From Cyanodermella asteris (taxonomy: Eukaryota > Ascomycota > Lecanoromycetes > Ostropales > Stictidaceae), in contig UYJD01000017.1 in the NCBI GenBank assembly GCA_900618795.1, positions 498,314 to 562,313 on the forward strand: DNA of 64,000 nucleotides. The letters run 5' to 3'. Made by a program: the position numbers and the translations under genes. Position 1 is the stretch's first letter; each line of letters begins with the position of its first letter. Below the pieces are notes generated by a model. That model was not told the DNA's origin. It did not search any database and was given only the letters and a program-made list of their open reading frames with translations. Positions 1 through 11,080 of the stretch are shown here, piece after piece.

Positions 1-327
1 TCCATGGCGCCAAACATCACTGTGAGGACGACTGGGTAGCGGCACTGGCCCTGGTCAGATCTCGATCTATTCTTGGCCGTTGTAGGGGGAGAGAGTCTTC
101 AAGGCTGGGGCCCGTGCCGCCCCAAGCTCAAACCAGACGAAAGAGGAAGTTCACTACCTACAACCACCTGCATATATTCTATGTAGCCTACAAGTTGTTC
201 AGATGGCTAGTTCCCCCTCCCTCAACCTGCCTTGCGTGTCTGACGTCAACATTACCTGACTACAGATCAGGAAACAAGTGCGCATCTCCTTCCGTACACC
301 TTTTGTCACCCACAAATCGGTGAATTC
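1..327. other. Intergenic, upstream of the GH5 gene
   Basis: No convincing gene is seen. A TATA-like AT stretch lies near 172-178, about 150 nt before the GH5 start, and could belong to its promoter. The short open frame here has no family features. Confidence 0.5.
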
Positions 328-1558
328 ATGATGAGAGGCATTGTATTCTCCTTGATCGCGTTCATCGCATCTGCTTTCGCAGAAGACACCCCAACAGCAA
401 CCAGCACCTCAAAGTCGTGGGCTGGTTCGAATTTGTACTTCCTGCCAGGACTGAGCGACGCGGACCAGGATGCCTACATTGGCAACCTCAAATCATACGG
501 TACCAAAGTCGTCCGTATCTGGGTGAACTCTCAGCCCAGTGCAGGTTCGTGCCAAAAGGGAAGCGTGATTCAGAGCTCTGTACCGCAGCTGGAGACGACC
601 ATTGGCAAATACAACGACCAGACACTGGATGCGGTGGACCATGTCGTGAATAAGCTCTACAAGGCTGGCATCAAGGCTCTCATCTCACCGCACGATGCAA
701 ACTTGTTGCCCGCTTCAGGGTCATCTTCCGGCTCAAATGGGTGAGTACGTTCGACTGAGATCGAAGATTGGACTGACGACGGAAGCATCGACATCTATGG
801 GCAAACTTACGGCAACGCCGACAATTTCTACACCAACGCCACTGCCGCAAAGCAGTACGAGTACGTGCTCCGCCAATCTCCAATGGGTGCATGACTGACC
901 AAGACACAGCGCTCGATTGAATCACATTCTCAACTACGTCTCCAAGTCCTCCGGCAAATGCTGGAAATCCTGGCCCGAAGCAATCATGGGCTTCGACATC
1001 GAGAACGAACCCTTCGCATCCGCAACATCCCTCTGCCTCGCCAACGACACCGCCCACTGGCTCTGCAACCGCGCCCAGACCATGCGCAGCACCCTCGGCG
1101 CCTCCTCGCCGATCCAGATCGGTACCGGCGGCATCGGCGGCGACATCTCGCACAACTGCAACTTCATGGCCACCGCCTTGAATTGCAGCGCCATCGACAT
1201 GATCTCCGTACACCGGTACGCCGGCACGGAAGCGGCGGGTCAAGCCAACTGGGCCAACGCCGCGGCGAGCTGGTTCAAGCAGGTTGGCGGCGCCAAGGGC
1301 AAGAAGGTCTACGTGGAGGAGTGGGGAATTGATGGGTCGAAGGCGAATCAGACGAGCGAGTGGCCGGCGAACACGGCTGACTTGGACAGAGGCATGATTC
1401 CGTGGATTTATTGGCAGGTGCTGCCGCCGAAGCGGTGCAGTGTGAGCGATTCTGACTATTATGGGATCTACATGAATGGCAGTGTGGATTTGAAGGGGCC
1501 TATTCAGAAGGCGGGTCAGACGACTGCATATCAGGATTGGACTGGGATTGTTTACTGA
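328..1558 (+). CDS. Secreted GH5-family glycoside hydrolase (mannanase/glucanase type)
   Basis: Three exons, 328-740, 786-860 and 910-1558, join without frame break to a 378-residue protein. Both introns are short GT-AG introns (GTGAGT and GTACGT donors). Residues 1-18 are a signal peptide ending SAFA, so the enzyme is probably secreted. The mature chain shows the clan GH-A layout: an FDIENEP motif with the presumed acid/base Glu196, and YVEEWG near residues 297-302 with the presumed nucleophile Glu299 or Glu300. SVHRYAG sits between them, where GH5 has its catalytic-site His/Tyr. This fits fungal GH5 endo-mannanase or glucanase proteins acting on plant or fungal cell-wall beta-glycans. The substrate cannot be read from sequence alone. 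No carbohydrate-binding module is present. The next two genes are also secreted, and one is a cellulase. Confidence 0.85.
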
Positions 1559-1767
1559 TTGAGCAATATGTTATCGACGACCTCAAAGATGCGACATTAT
1601 TGAACGGCGACTGCAATTCGTTTTTATCACCGTCAAAGGCTTTCAAGCTGGTCCGAAATGCTCAATGTGACTGATCAAAGGTTGCATTCTCTTGTCTGGC
1701 TATGATACATGTTCAAACTCTTTCATTGCCCAAGACTTCCCCACCTTGACCAATTTCGCCTGCGTTC

Positions 1768-2238
1768 TCAGTCTTCGCCTACAATGTTCGTAAACGTCAA
1801 GTTCAACGTGACCGTCTCCGTAATGTTAACAAGAGCATTCCCCAGCTCCGTCCCATCCAACGTGGCCGTCCCATTCTACACAGGCAACCCCGGATGCGGC
1901 TGGCCCCCGCCAGTCCGATTGTGGCGATCAGGAAACGTACCGTTGTGGTTTCTACTAACAGTCTCGTTACCGTGTCCGTAGTTCTGGCCGGCACGGCCAC
2001 AGGTTTCGTTCTCACCACCGGCGGCCTCATCGCAGCGAGGCACATCCGCAAGGCTGCGTCTGCCATGCAGCTTTTTCCCGATCCCTTGGATCGCCGCCGT
2101 GATCCACGATACAAAGTTGCCGAAATCCCGGGCGTGCAGGTCGGCATGAGTGGTCGCTGGAACCGGATACGGGGCCGGTGCGGCGAACGCGGTTGCGGCG
2201 ACCAGCGCCGTCATAGTCAGAGGTGCATTTACCTTCAT
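1768..2238 (-). CDS. Small secreted N-glycosylated protein, unknown function
   Basis: I did not recognise the family. The start at 2238 gives a signal peptide (residues 1-19, ending FAA) followed by a Pro/Ala segment and LHARD, a possible Kex2-like region. Read straight through, the frame stops at a TAG at 1876-1878. That TAG forms the end of a plausible acceptor (TGTGTAG), and a GTTAGT donor lies at 1959. Splicing 1960-2238 to 1768-1875 keeps phase 0 and extends the protein to 128 residues, with a Thr/Asn-rich tail. The tail carries NGT, NIT and NLT sequons, and NET occurs twice before it. The intron (1876-1959, 84 nt) is inferred. The alternative is an unspliced 120-residue product. Two cysteines flank a GENET stretch. 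It could be a wall-associated or effector-like protein. Confidence 0.55.
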
Positions 2239-3190
2239 GGTGAAAATGCTTGTGGTGTTGACGGGATGCGAATATGGTTGTGCGTGTGAAGAACCGATAT
2301 CGTTCGTTAAATGCAGATGTTTCGAATGGGAAAATCGGGAGACTGTCGGGTGGGAAGGTAGTTTCTTGGGTCGTGGTTACTTGAGACGCCGCAGCTGTGA
2401 AAGGTATTGTACGAATGAAACGTCGGTGATGTGTTCTTTGTTGAAGCGAACCTGCGACAAATCAGCTTTGTGATCAACGTGTGGTAATCGCTATTCTTTG
2501 TTTTGAGACAGCGCTACGTGAATAGGTTGGGTAACAACAATCCAAAACGTCGGCAGCAAAGTTGTGAAAGATGGTATGGACCTTGGTGGTAATACTGCCG
2601 TCGGAAGTCCTGGTGTATGCTTGTCCTCAACTTTCTCAGGCACTAATTCGGAAGCTCAAAATCATTCGAGTTGATGTTTGGAAGAACGATTGACTCTCTT
2701 CCCTTCCCGGTGGGAAAGGACGCAGCCAAATACTACTTTGAGTACAAGGACGATCTGTTTCACAAGCTGCAGCAACGCGCTCTCCGAGCGCTTACCTACA
2801 GTCTGTTGAACCTGGACTTAACTGTCTGGACCTGGCGAGACGACCATGCTAAAGCCGTGCCGTGACTTGTGCTCCTCAGACTGCGGCCGCCTTTGGTTCA
2901 GCTGTCTCCGACGGCCTTGTAAGAGTTCGCGTGGGTGGCTACTTCGGGTCCAAGTTTTTCAAGTTTCACCAAACTTGATTTGGTCACTTATTTGTGAAGG
3001 CATTGTAAAGTGACGGAGACGCGGAGCTTTAGATGAAACCCGACCTGCTTGACATGCAATGGATGAAAGTTCTCGAAAGAAAGCAACTCCGGTATGGCGA
3101 CGCTTCGCTGCAACCGCTTCTGTGTGATCTTGCCAGTCCCAGTGAATGACAGGCCATGTCCTCACAAAGTAGTTCTTCGCAATTATGTGT
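2239..3190. other. Intergenic
   Basis: Between the 5' end of the small secreted protein gene and the 3' end of the GH45 gene (both minus strand). Short open frames on both strands show no motif, signal peptide or splice-supported extension. Nothing convincing is seen. Confidence 0.5.
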
Positions 3191-3814
3191 CTAAGCACAC
3201 TGGCATGTGGAAAAGTCGGACGATGCCTGGCTAGGGCACGCCACAGACTCAAAGTCGACGATCGGGTTGTCACCGAAGACCTCGTTCTGGGCCATCTGTA
3301 GCTCATGTCAGTTGGAGCGTGTTTCGAGGAAAATTACTTGTCCTTACGATATCAAAATGGTAGCTATATCCATAGTTGTTGGTGCCACCGACCTTCGGAC
3401 ACCACTGTGCATTGCCATTGTTGGGGCAAAGGTTGGTGATCATGACAATGATGCTCTTTCCAGCAACACCTCCGGTGCCCTGGCCAGATGGAGCAACACC
3501 AGTTGATGTAAGCTTGTAGCACTGTCCACAGCCAGAGCCACACCAAGTAGATCCGCCCTGGTCCAAAAAAGCTTGGGAGCCGGCAGCAGTGTAGACGCCG
3601 CTGCTGATACCCGTCTGCCATGAGGACATGCTGTTGCCTGAGCCACAGCCACAGGCGCCTTTCTGGCCATCATAGTAGCGCTGAGTCAGAGCGTTAGCGT
3701 CGGTTGGTAAACGGCACAAGAGGACTGCAACAGTACTGTAGTGGTGGCTTTGCCGCTCAAGGCAAGCGAAGGTGCTGCGAAAGCAAGCAGACTGAGGAAA
3801 GTGCACGACTTCAT
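3191..3814 (-). CDS. GH45 endoglucanase (EGV-like), secreted, no CBM
   Basis: Three exons on the minus strand, 3737-3814, 3348-3680 and 3191-3295, all joined in phase 0, encode 171 residues. Intron 1 (56 nt) has a GCTAAC branch point and a CTCAG acceptor; intron 2 is 52 nt. Residues 1-20 are a signal peptide. The mature protein opens with the hallmark TTRYYDGQKGACGCGS (catalytic Asp30). It continues with GVYTAAGSQA, WCGSGCGQCYKLTSTG, TNLCPNNGNAQWCP and YGYSYHFDI (second catalytic Asp136), and ends ACPSQ...CQCA. This is the arrangement of Trichoderma-type Cel45A/EGV, a small endo-beta-1,4-glucanase. The linker and C-terminal CBM1 of that enzyme are absent. An unspliced reading would lose both the signal peptide and the C-terminal cysteines. 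Confidence 0.92.
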
Positions 3815-3938
3815 TTTGGTGTTTTTGGTTTATATGATGATAGAGCAAGTAGACAAATGGTAAGCGTTGATTTCAGAAAGCTTTGCAATGAAGTGCTGAT
3901 AGATTCAGACCAAGGAAAAGGAGAACAGGGAGCCGGCA

Positions 3939-3944
3939 TTTATA
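3939..3944 (-). promoter_or_regulatory. TATA box of the GH45 gene
   Basis: TATAAA on the minus strand, about 125 nt upstream of the GH45 ATG at 3814. The spacing suits a regulated fungal secreted-enzyme promoter. The motif is seen; its function is inferred. Confidence 0.45.
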
Positions 3945-5318
3945 CTGATTTAGGCAATGCTGGATCGACAGAGCAACCGGTAAGGGCTAACGCACAAGTC
4001 AATATACCCAGCCATTAACGTTGAAGGAGATGCTTTTTGCTGCTTTACCCGCTCAAAATCCTGGAGAATCCTGCCAGCTCAGGATTCAGGCCGAGCAGAA
4101 ACGATCGCGTCGTCAGCACGGCAGCGCGGAGCTGGTCTGAAAGATCTTTGAACGCCGGACATCGGACACCAAAAGAGTCGGTTGCGGGGATAGCTGCTAC
4201 AGTGCAAGAGCATGCATGATGCTGGCATTCCGGCGGTGCTTCGTGTGAGAAATGTATGAGCATTTCCAGAAGCGCCAGATCGTCACATTGTCGTCTGTGC
4301 AAACAGCTCACAGCCGGCCCTCTTCAACATATTGACCACTGGCCTTTGACCCTGTCGTCGATACATAAATGAAGGAACAAGTAGCGTGTCCCGATACGAA
4401 ATCCTGCCCCTGGTAAGTTCATAAAGTGAAATGCGCCGCGGTGTGTGGCAAGCCACACCAGTTGTGATAACAGCTGACGTGTAGATTCTTCCCCGCTTTT
4501 GAGTTTAGGGCCAACGGTTTCGCCTTCTCTCGGAGATGCATTAAAGATCTCAATGTGGCATCCATTCCAGTCGGAAAGTCAATGCATGACACTCTCTCAT
4601 TCGTTCATGTGGACAGGCTAAAGGTTGCGGCATGAGCAGATGACCGCCCGCGGCAAACGGGAAGACATTACCCCAATGTTGCATGCGAAAATCTGGACAA
4701 GAGACGATGCCGCTAGCGGAGAAGCCGGCGTCACAGGCAAGCGAGCTTTGATGGGAAAACGCTGCGAGTGTCTTATTCTGAGTGGGTGACGAATCAGTGT
4801 TACTTAATGTGAGCAACCAGGCAACGTTATACCGGGCCAACCTTTGGTAGGATCCAGAAGCTGGCTCGGGGTCGAAAGATCCGTTTCGCCACCGACAGGA
4901 AACCATGGTAGCCAACCTGGACCATGGAAAGCGAAGAATTACCACGCTGAGATGTCGGCTAGGACGTGATATAAGGAATTGACGATGCCATGCGAAGGGT
5001 ATGGAGCTCAATAGTTAACGTCGACGAAATCATGGCAATTATTGGCCGTCAAAATCAAGTGATCTTCACTTTCTGTACTGTGCACTCGCCTTAGAGATGT
5101 GACCGGGGATTAGGAAGCATTGTAGCCACTCGCAACGCATGAGAATGTGTGAATAAATGCTATGTGCGGTTAAAATGGCGCAAAAGAGCACCAATCGGCT
5201 CAGGGCGGTCGATCACGCTGTGACAGTCGACTTGATCCAAATCCGCACCCAAGACGAGCGAACTGCGAGCATTGAGTCCTTATCATAAACGATCCAAACT
5301 GTCGCGATGGAAGGAGTG

Positions 5319-5346
5319 AGGTAAAGTAAAGTAAAGTAAAGTAAAG
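5319..5346. repeat. (GTAAA)n microsatellite
   Basis: Five consecutive copies of the pentamer GTAAA, about 190 nt upstream of the gene at 5533. A simple sequence repeat likely to vary in length between strains. Confidence 0.9.
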
Positions 5347-5532
5347 GGGAGCACAAGGGAAAGGCAGCGGGAGCCTTGATCTGCGGACTTGGCACAGCGA
5401 GAGCCGCAGTTCGCCCGCAACTCTCCGCATCTTCTCCGCAATGCCTTGAAATGCTCGCTTTCATGCGTGCTTCTTCCTGCTCTTCATACCGTTTAGAACT
5501 CCCGCGCCGCTCCCACCCTGGCCAGTCTCGCC

Positions 5533-5964
5533 ATGTCGGGCGACAAGAAAGATGTGGTCGACGAAGCTGCCGAAGCAAAGCGCGAGGCCGAGTTGCAGGA
5601 TTCCCTCGATCGCGTGAACGACGCCTACCATCAGCTGACCGAGACGAGACGAACTATTCTTCGTATGCTCCATCCATTCCATGCACCTGCGGATCCGGAG
5701 CTGGTCTATTCGGCCTTCGCCCACTCTGCTCAAAAGGCGGTTGGCGATCTCAAGGACTTCCAAACTGCGATGCGCGACCCGAAGATGCAAGAGTTGCTGA
5801 AGAAGAGCAAGGAGACTATCAAGGAAGTGGGCGGCGGAGTCGAAGGTTGGCTGGGGGAGATCAACGGTGTCACAGATGATTGGCAAGTGAACGAGAACAC
5901 CGGAGCTGCCGTGGATGGGCTCGACGCACTCAAGATCGAGAAAGAAACGCCGAAGAAGACCTGA
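5533..5964 (+). CDS. Conserved-looking small hydrophilic protein, unknown function
   Basis: Single exon, 143 residues, ATG at 5533. I do not recognise the family. No signal peptide or membrane segment is visible. The chain is strongly charged and predicted helical: residues 8-35 are rich in Glu, Lys and Ala, then come TRRTILRMLHPFHAP, DLKDFQTAMRDPKMQELLKKSKETIKEV, and a GGGVEGWLGEING turn. The tail is acidic to basic (KIEKETPKKT). The pattern suggests a small helical adaptor or complex subunit in the cytosol or nucleus. Coding-like composition and a good length make it likely to be real. It is convergent with the minus-strand gene ending at 6055, with only about 90 nt between the two stops. 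Confidence 0.65.
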   Translation: MSGDKKDVVDEAAEAKREAELQDSLDRVNDAYHQLTETRRTILRMLHPFHAPADPELVYSAFAHSAQKAVGDLKDFQTAMRDPKMQELLKKSKETIKEVGGGVEGWLGEINGVTDDWQVNENTGAAVDGLDALKIEKETPKKT

Positions 5965-6054
5965 TCGTCCTGAACGGAATGCTTCACTACCGGTGACTCT
6001 GGCCAAGACTTCGCCTTCCGAAACCCATCCGAAATGACGAGCTTTCTCCAACTA

Positions 6055-6713
6055 TCACGGAGCCGGATGCCTCCAGTCCCACCCGTTTGTTTGATGATGG
6101 TACGCATACTCGTTGTGCTGTTGGGCGTACTGTCGAGCTCGGGGACCACGCCACGGGGCGGGCAAAGGCCCGGCACGTTTTGTCCACGATTCACCAAGTG
6201 CGTTTCGCCAGTACAAAGGCTCTACGGGATTTCGGCCAGACTCCCACTTGACATCGCTCCACACTTTCGGATTCATATAATCGTCGACATAGCGTCGGCT
6301 TTTGAAGTCGTACTTCTTCCTTCTGGGAACTGTCTTGAGCTAGAAGGATCCTGTTAGCTCATACTTCTTTCCTTCCTTCTAGTCTTGGAAGTACTCACGT
6401 GTTCGTGCTCGTCTCGATACCCAAGGCTATCGTACCAAGGTTCCGTCCAGTTGCTCCACGTCGCTTTGGTTGGAGCAAACCGGTCGCTCCGTCCATAGTA
6501 CATGTCTGGTCCTTTGCCGGTCATGAGGTCCTTGATCCTGCCCCAGGTACCCCTGTTCTTGTCGCGAGGCCAGACAAGACGGACACCGACTTTCTTGGGA
6601 GGTTTCTCAAATCCCGGCGGTATACGAGGAATTGGTCCGCAACCGTCATTCCAATGAGGATCTTGAAGATCGGCGGCCTCATTTCGGTAAAGGGTTGGGC
6701 CACGACGTTGCAT
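6055..6713 (-). CDS. Trp/Arg/Pro-rich protein, unknown function
   Basis: Two exons, 6399-6713 and 6055-6339, join in phase 0 to 199 residues. The 59-nt intron has a GTGAGT donor, a GCTAAC branch point and a TTCTAG acceptor. Start ATG at 6713 (MQRRGPTLYRNEAA). The protein is basic and rich in Trp, Tyr, Arg and Pro (WPRDKNRGTWGR, TWSNWTEPWYDSLGYRDEHEH, RRKKYDFKSRRYVDDY, GWDWRHP), with no membrane segment. Such composition resembles mitochondrial-ribosome or RNA-associated proteins, and an N-terminal extension upstream of the chosen Met would also be basic; this is only an impression. The 3' end faces the plus-strand gene at 5533-5964. The exon structure is well supported; the function is not. 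Confidence 0.65.
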
Positions 6714-7569
6714 GGCGAGAGCTTCGATGCACGAGGCCAGAGATGGCGATTGACCAGGGATCCGAAGCTTCGCTAATGTCGCCAATTGAGATGGTTGAGA
6801 TAGTCGACGGAATTCAAGATGCCCGGCGCAGTGAAGTCTGACAGCCGGTCTCTGCAGTATGAGAAGAACGGTAATAAAGCAAACCGAAAAAGCACTCGTG
6901 AGCTGGCGAGCTCCTTTGTTCACCGATTGTGTTGCAAGGCCGAACGGGTATGAACTGGCAGTTTGGCAAGCCAGTAGGTGATGCTTGATCGAATGCTGCA
7001 GGAGGCTACATCCAAAAGCCTGACAATCATGATGAACCCGGCAAGGAGATACATCTGGACAGACGGTCGTGTCGTCCATTGCGTTTGAGTGGACGATATG
7101 GGAGGCACACAGATTCAGCCGATGAGAATATAGATTGAGATTCAGCCTAGCTTGCGTGATTGTCGTGGTTGGTTCACTGAAGTTTGCCGCTTTTGGGGCA
7201 TTTGTCAAACCATGTATAACCTAGGCATCGCACACCTTGTCCTTGCTTGCAGCTCAGATGTACATGTGGTCATCTACCCAGCAGGCCCGATTGGCCACGT
7301 TAGCCGCATATTCGGGCGCTCGACCAGGTCGATAGTCGATGAGTGTGCATGACCCGCACCAATAGTATTCACCCCTCTCCCCAAACATATGGCTTCTTAT
7401 ATGCTGATTGTATTCTTTGTACATTTGCACCAGGTCTCGCCGCGTCGAGCTAGCGTAATACCGGAGTCGCGCAACCTATGCCTGCCCACGGTCCAACCGA
7501 ACGCCGAAAATGCACAACCTCACTCCAATTGTCTCATGCTCGTCCAGTAGCTCCCCGTTGTATCATACA
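6714..7569. other. Intergenic
   Basis: Between COA3 and the Trp/Arg-rich gene, both minus strand, so it should hold the latter's promoter and the former's terminator. Open frames present lack ATG starts or motifs. Confidence 0.5.
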
Positions 7570-7968
7570 TCACTTCCCGACCTGACTTGAGGCAGCGGCC
7601 TTGGCGACACCAGCATTCGGGGTTTTGGGCTCAGATGTGGGCGCATCGGGCATTGGGATGTCGGAGAAATCGTCTTGCGCCACCGCGTAGAATGTGTAGG
7701 CATCTGCCATGACTGTCAGCCAGAAAGCGTATAGAGTGTCGGCGACGTATCTCGTACAGATTGAGACGGTGAATGCGAACAGCCCCAGGCCTGTGAAAAT
7801 GTTCTTGACCAGATACGGCCGGCGTGCTCTGATCAGAGCAGCGGCTTGCCGGTAGTCCTCATTGTAGTATGAGGATCGTTTGAGACTGCAGACTGGTCAG
7901 CATCCTCCTTGTCGGCTCTGACGCGTTCAAGCGTACATGGGCATGCGCAAGGGTCGTGTCACTCTCAT
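7570..7968 (-). CDS. COA3: Cytochrome c oxidase assembly factor 3, mitochondrial
   Basis: Three exons, 7937-7968, 7758-7885 and 7570-7703 (minus). The core reads KRSSYYNEDYRQAAALIRARRPYLVKN, a hydrophobic segment GLGLFAFTVSIY, then AYTFYAVAQDDFSDIPMPDAP. That is the fungal Coa3 layout: a matrix-side N-terminus, one inner-membrane helix, then the AVAQDDFSDI segment. Coa3 works with Cox14 and Mss51 in translation and assembly of Cox1. The 54-nt intron at 7704-7757 (GTACGA donor, GCTGAC branch, GGCAG acceptor) is in frame and has no stop. If it were missed, 18 foreign residues would sit right after the membrane helix. The first exon, and so the N-terminal ten residues, is the least certain part. 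The predicted length of about 97 residues suits the family. Confidence 0.85.
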
Positions 7969-8613
7969 GGTGATGGTCGGCGAGCTGTAAAGTGCTGGCC
8001 GGGGTCGTCGAGACGAAGCTATCGCCGGCAGGATGAAATCGGGACCCTGGCGGCCAAGGCGGATGCGCGAAAGTCTCGATGCACGGCCCTACCGGCTGTC
8101 GTGCCTGTTACTTCATGAATTGCCTTGATCAATGGGAAAACAGGTCAGGAATGCACGTTGCAGATGGAAAACTCCACAGGTAGTCACAATAATATCTTGA
8201 ATGGCGTTCTGGAGCCCAGGTACGCCAGCACGCATCGACTTCCATCTCACGTACTCATCTTTCCGGCGCCAAGACATGTGAGGCACGCGTGAGTGTTTCC
8301 AAGCTTGAAGCTCTTTGTTCGCGACAACAATCGGACTCTCGTCTTGACCCTCGACTTACCACTTCCCACCAACAGCCCCTTCCTTGGACTCCATCTCGCC
8401 TCCCCTTCTCTTCTCTATTGCACTTGCACCTCGCCTTCCTGTCCTTACAATCCTGCACGATACACTGATGCCACAGCATTCCGGTGCCCAACCCGGAGAC
8501 TCGTTCCGCATCACCGCCGCGAAGTAGAATTCAGGCTCTGCGCCTTGCCTGCCTCTTGCACAATCGTCTCTTGTTCGCCTTCTTGTGGTTCTTTGCCATT
8601 GGGGTAGTTCGCC
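7969..8613. other. Divergent promoter region COA3 / PTA1
   Basis: COA3 runs leftwards and PTA1 rightwards, so this interval should contain both promoters. The stretch 8340-8470 is CT-rich on the plus strand, as in leaders of many fungal genes. No gene is seen. Confidence 0.5.
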
Positions 8614-11080
8614 ATGGCTAGTGAGCAGATTGCTCGTCTGGAGCAAGCTCGCAAGATTGTCCTCGCTGACCCTGCCCACTACCCAGAAATCGTCGTGGGT
8701 ATCGCACCCATCATCAACAGCCAATGTCCCGTCGAGGTGCAGAGATGGGGCGCCGACTTTCTCGCCGAGACCTTTGCCAGTCCAATCGTTCCGGGCTCGA
8801 CGAAAGAGAAGATGTGCACCGATGTCATACCAATACTGAAGGACTGGCTGGAGAATCAGCAGGATGAGGCAGTACTTCGCAGTGCCATACAGACATGCGC
8901 TAGCATATATCCATATAGTTTCCGTCACGTGTAAGTACATGGTCGTTTTGGATGGCTGGCGCACGTAGTCCGGGAGCACATCGCTGCGCCTCTCAAACGC
9001 CTAGTGGTGCAGAAGTTGGCTGACCCTAGATAGCACGAACAACACAACAGCCCACCAGGTCTGGGAAGACGTCACGACCATAAAATCTAAGATTCTGCAA
9101 CGATGGGACAACTCGCCCCTCGGGGTTCGCATATGCTGCATCAAATTCGTACAGCGAGTTGTCCAGGTACAAACTCCCGGAATCATTGCCGACCCCAGAG
9201 TAAGTCTCACATGGTAGTGACTCTATTCACGAAACTAAGCAGTATCTAGCGACCGGAGCAAAACGAGATCTCTTTGGCAATCGTGCCTAGAGAGCACCCC
9301 ATCGTGCAGCTTCCACGTCTTGAAGCCGAAGCTTCCGGTCTCCTGGATCGACTCCTGAGCGTATTTCAGGACTCTACCAGGTACGTGCCCGAGCTCTATG
9401 TAGACCCGTCTCGTAGGAGTGCCCGTCTGATTGCCCAGCAGTGACGCGCTCATCGTGGACGCCACTGTCAACTGCGTCATGGTTCTTGTTCGTACCAGAC
9501 AGGCCGTGTCAAACAAGATCATGTCTGCCGTCCTCAATTTCAACCCATTCAAGAACATCACGGCCGCTGTCTCTTCAAAGGAAAGAGTCAGAGTTAGATC
9601 GATTGAACGTACGATCCGCGCATTTCTCCTCTTCCACGCAAGAAGGAATCAGCAATCGCAGTTCCAAGCACGCATACAACAATGCATCGACCGCAATATC
9701 GCAGCGAGAATGGAACTCGAGGGAGGTCAAAGCCGTAAGCGTGGTGCTCCGGAGCCTGCAGATGGTCTGGACGACCACAAACGGCAACGCCTCGGTGTGC
9801 AGCTTGATCAAACGCCCTCGTACCCGGCAATGCCGCCACCACCATTGACGCTTGCCCAAGTGTTCACATTGACAAACGAGCAGACGGGCCAATTTGACGC
9901 CAAAGGTCTGCCTCAGGATCTAGTACAAAAGATTACTATAGCACTATTACAGCGAATTAGTCAGGATAGATTAGCCGGTGCGATCAACGCCGTGCGATCT
10001 AGGGTCTTGGATCTTGAAAAGATCGCCTCAGCCGCCTCAGCCGTACCGCCTGCTGACGAGGACGATGAGTACGAGCCTGAATTTGAGCCCGCCGAGACAG
10101 TGGAACAGGTCGCAACGAGGCTAGATGCGGCACCCGCGGCAGAGAGTAAAGAGCCCGATGACGTTGCAGAGATATTTGGGCCATTCAAGCTTCCACAGCC
10201 GCCGTCGATTAGCAAAGAGGAAGCTGAACAGCTGGCCAAGAGCAGTATAGGACGGGTCTTCAGTATGATCGAAACGGTCGAGCAGCCATCCAAACCGGAA
10301 AAGGCGGGTATGAATCGACTCGCAGGTACGCATTTTGACAACGACGCATGGATCACGCTGATTACACGGCTTGCCACTCGAGCCCCTTCAAACCTCGACA
10401 AACTGGATGCAGATACGGAGGCCTTGACAGCGGAAAACGGCACCGTATCTCAGTTTGGGAGCATTGGGGATGGCATTCGAGATACGCTATTCAAATTCGT
10501 GCTCGCAGACTTTCGACAGCGCCTCACCATTGCAATTTCATGGCTTTGCGAAGAATGGTACAACGAGAAAGTGCTAGCAAAGTCAAACGATTCGGACCAG
10601 AATCCATCACCGGGGCCAAGCAAGTATGAGATATGGACCGACCGCATGCTCGACAGCATCAGCCCCTATCTCGATGCCAAGGATGTCAAATTTCTCGTCC
10701 GTTTCATATCTGAGATTCCGGAACTGCGACCTAGCGTTTTCGAGCACGTCAAAAGCATTGCTAAGGACCCGGACCGAGCCTCTTTGGCGGTACAATCGCT
10801 CTACTATCTGGTGTTATTTAAGCCTCCGGCCAAAGAGCAAGCATTGGATGCACTTGAAGATTTGTATCACAACTACCAGGGGGCGGGAGTACACGCAAAG
10901 AAGATTCTCGCCAAATTCAGGCCACAAACCTTGGAGGATGACGCTCAAGGAACGCAGGTAAACGAGGTCAAACAGGAGGTCGATCAGCCGCGTATAAGTC
11001 AATCCAACGGATCTGCAGTGCAGGCGGCAGTGGAATCGACTCCCAGTGGAGAAGGCCAGGCCGTTGCAGCTGCAGGCTAG
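8614..11080 (+). CDS. PTA1: Symplekin/Pta1 subunit of the mRNA cleavage and polyadenylation factor
   Basis: Four exons: 8614-8930, 9034-9199, 9250-9380 and 9439 (or 9442)-11080. Together they encode about 751 residues. The N-terminal 300 residues are a helical, HEAT-like symplekin/Pta1 domain: QIARLEQARKIVLADPAHYPEIV, VQRWGADFLAETFASP, WLENQQDEAVLRSAIQTCASIYPYSF, GVRICCIKFVQRVVQVQTPG, and ALIVDATVNCVMVLVRTRQAVSNKIMSAVLNFNP. A basic KRGAPEPADGLDDHKRQRLG segment, probably nuclear targeting, follows. The C-terminal half holds an acidic linker (DEDDEYEPEFEPAE) and more helical repeats. Pta1 scaffolds the nuclear CPF 3'-end processing complex. The last acceptor is a CAGCAG tandem (NAGNAG), so two isoforms differing by one Ser are possible. 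Confidence 0.88.

Larger units (their letters stand above)
3815..5532. other. Long intergenic region
   Basis: About 1.7 kb separating the GH45 gene (promoter at its left end) from the plus-strand gene at 5533. Apart from the TATA box and a pentanucleotide repeat near 5320 I see nothing supported. The 4550-5011 minus-strand open frame has no ATG start and no family motif. Confidence 0.5.

Noticed and set aside
680-1243. 187-codon minus-strand frame over the GH5 gene
   Set aside because: Antisense of GH5 exons; Gly/Ala/Asp-rich with no motif.
4550-5011. 153-codon minus-strand frame
   Set aside because: No ATG start at its beginning, no motif, no splice-supported extension.
5319-5346. CRISPR-like short repeats
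   Set aside because: A simple pentanucleotide microsatellite without spacers, in a eukaryotic context.
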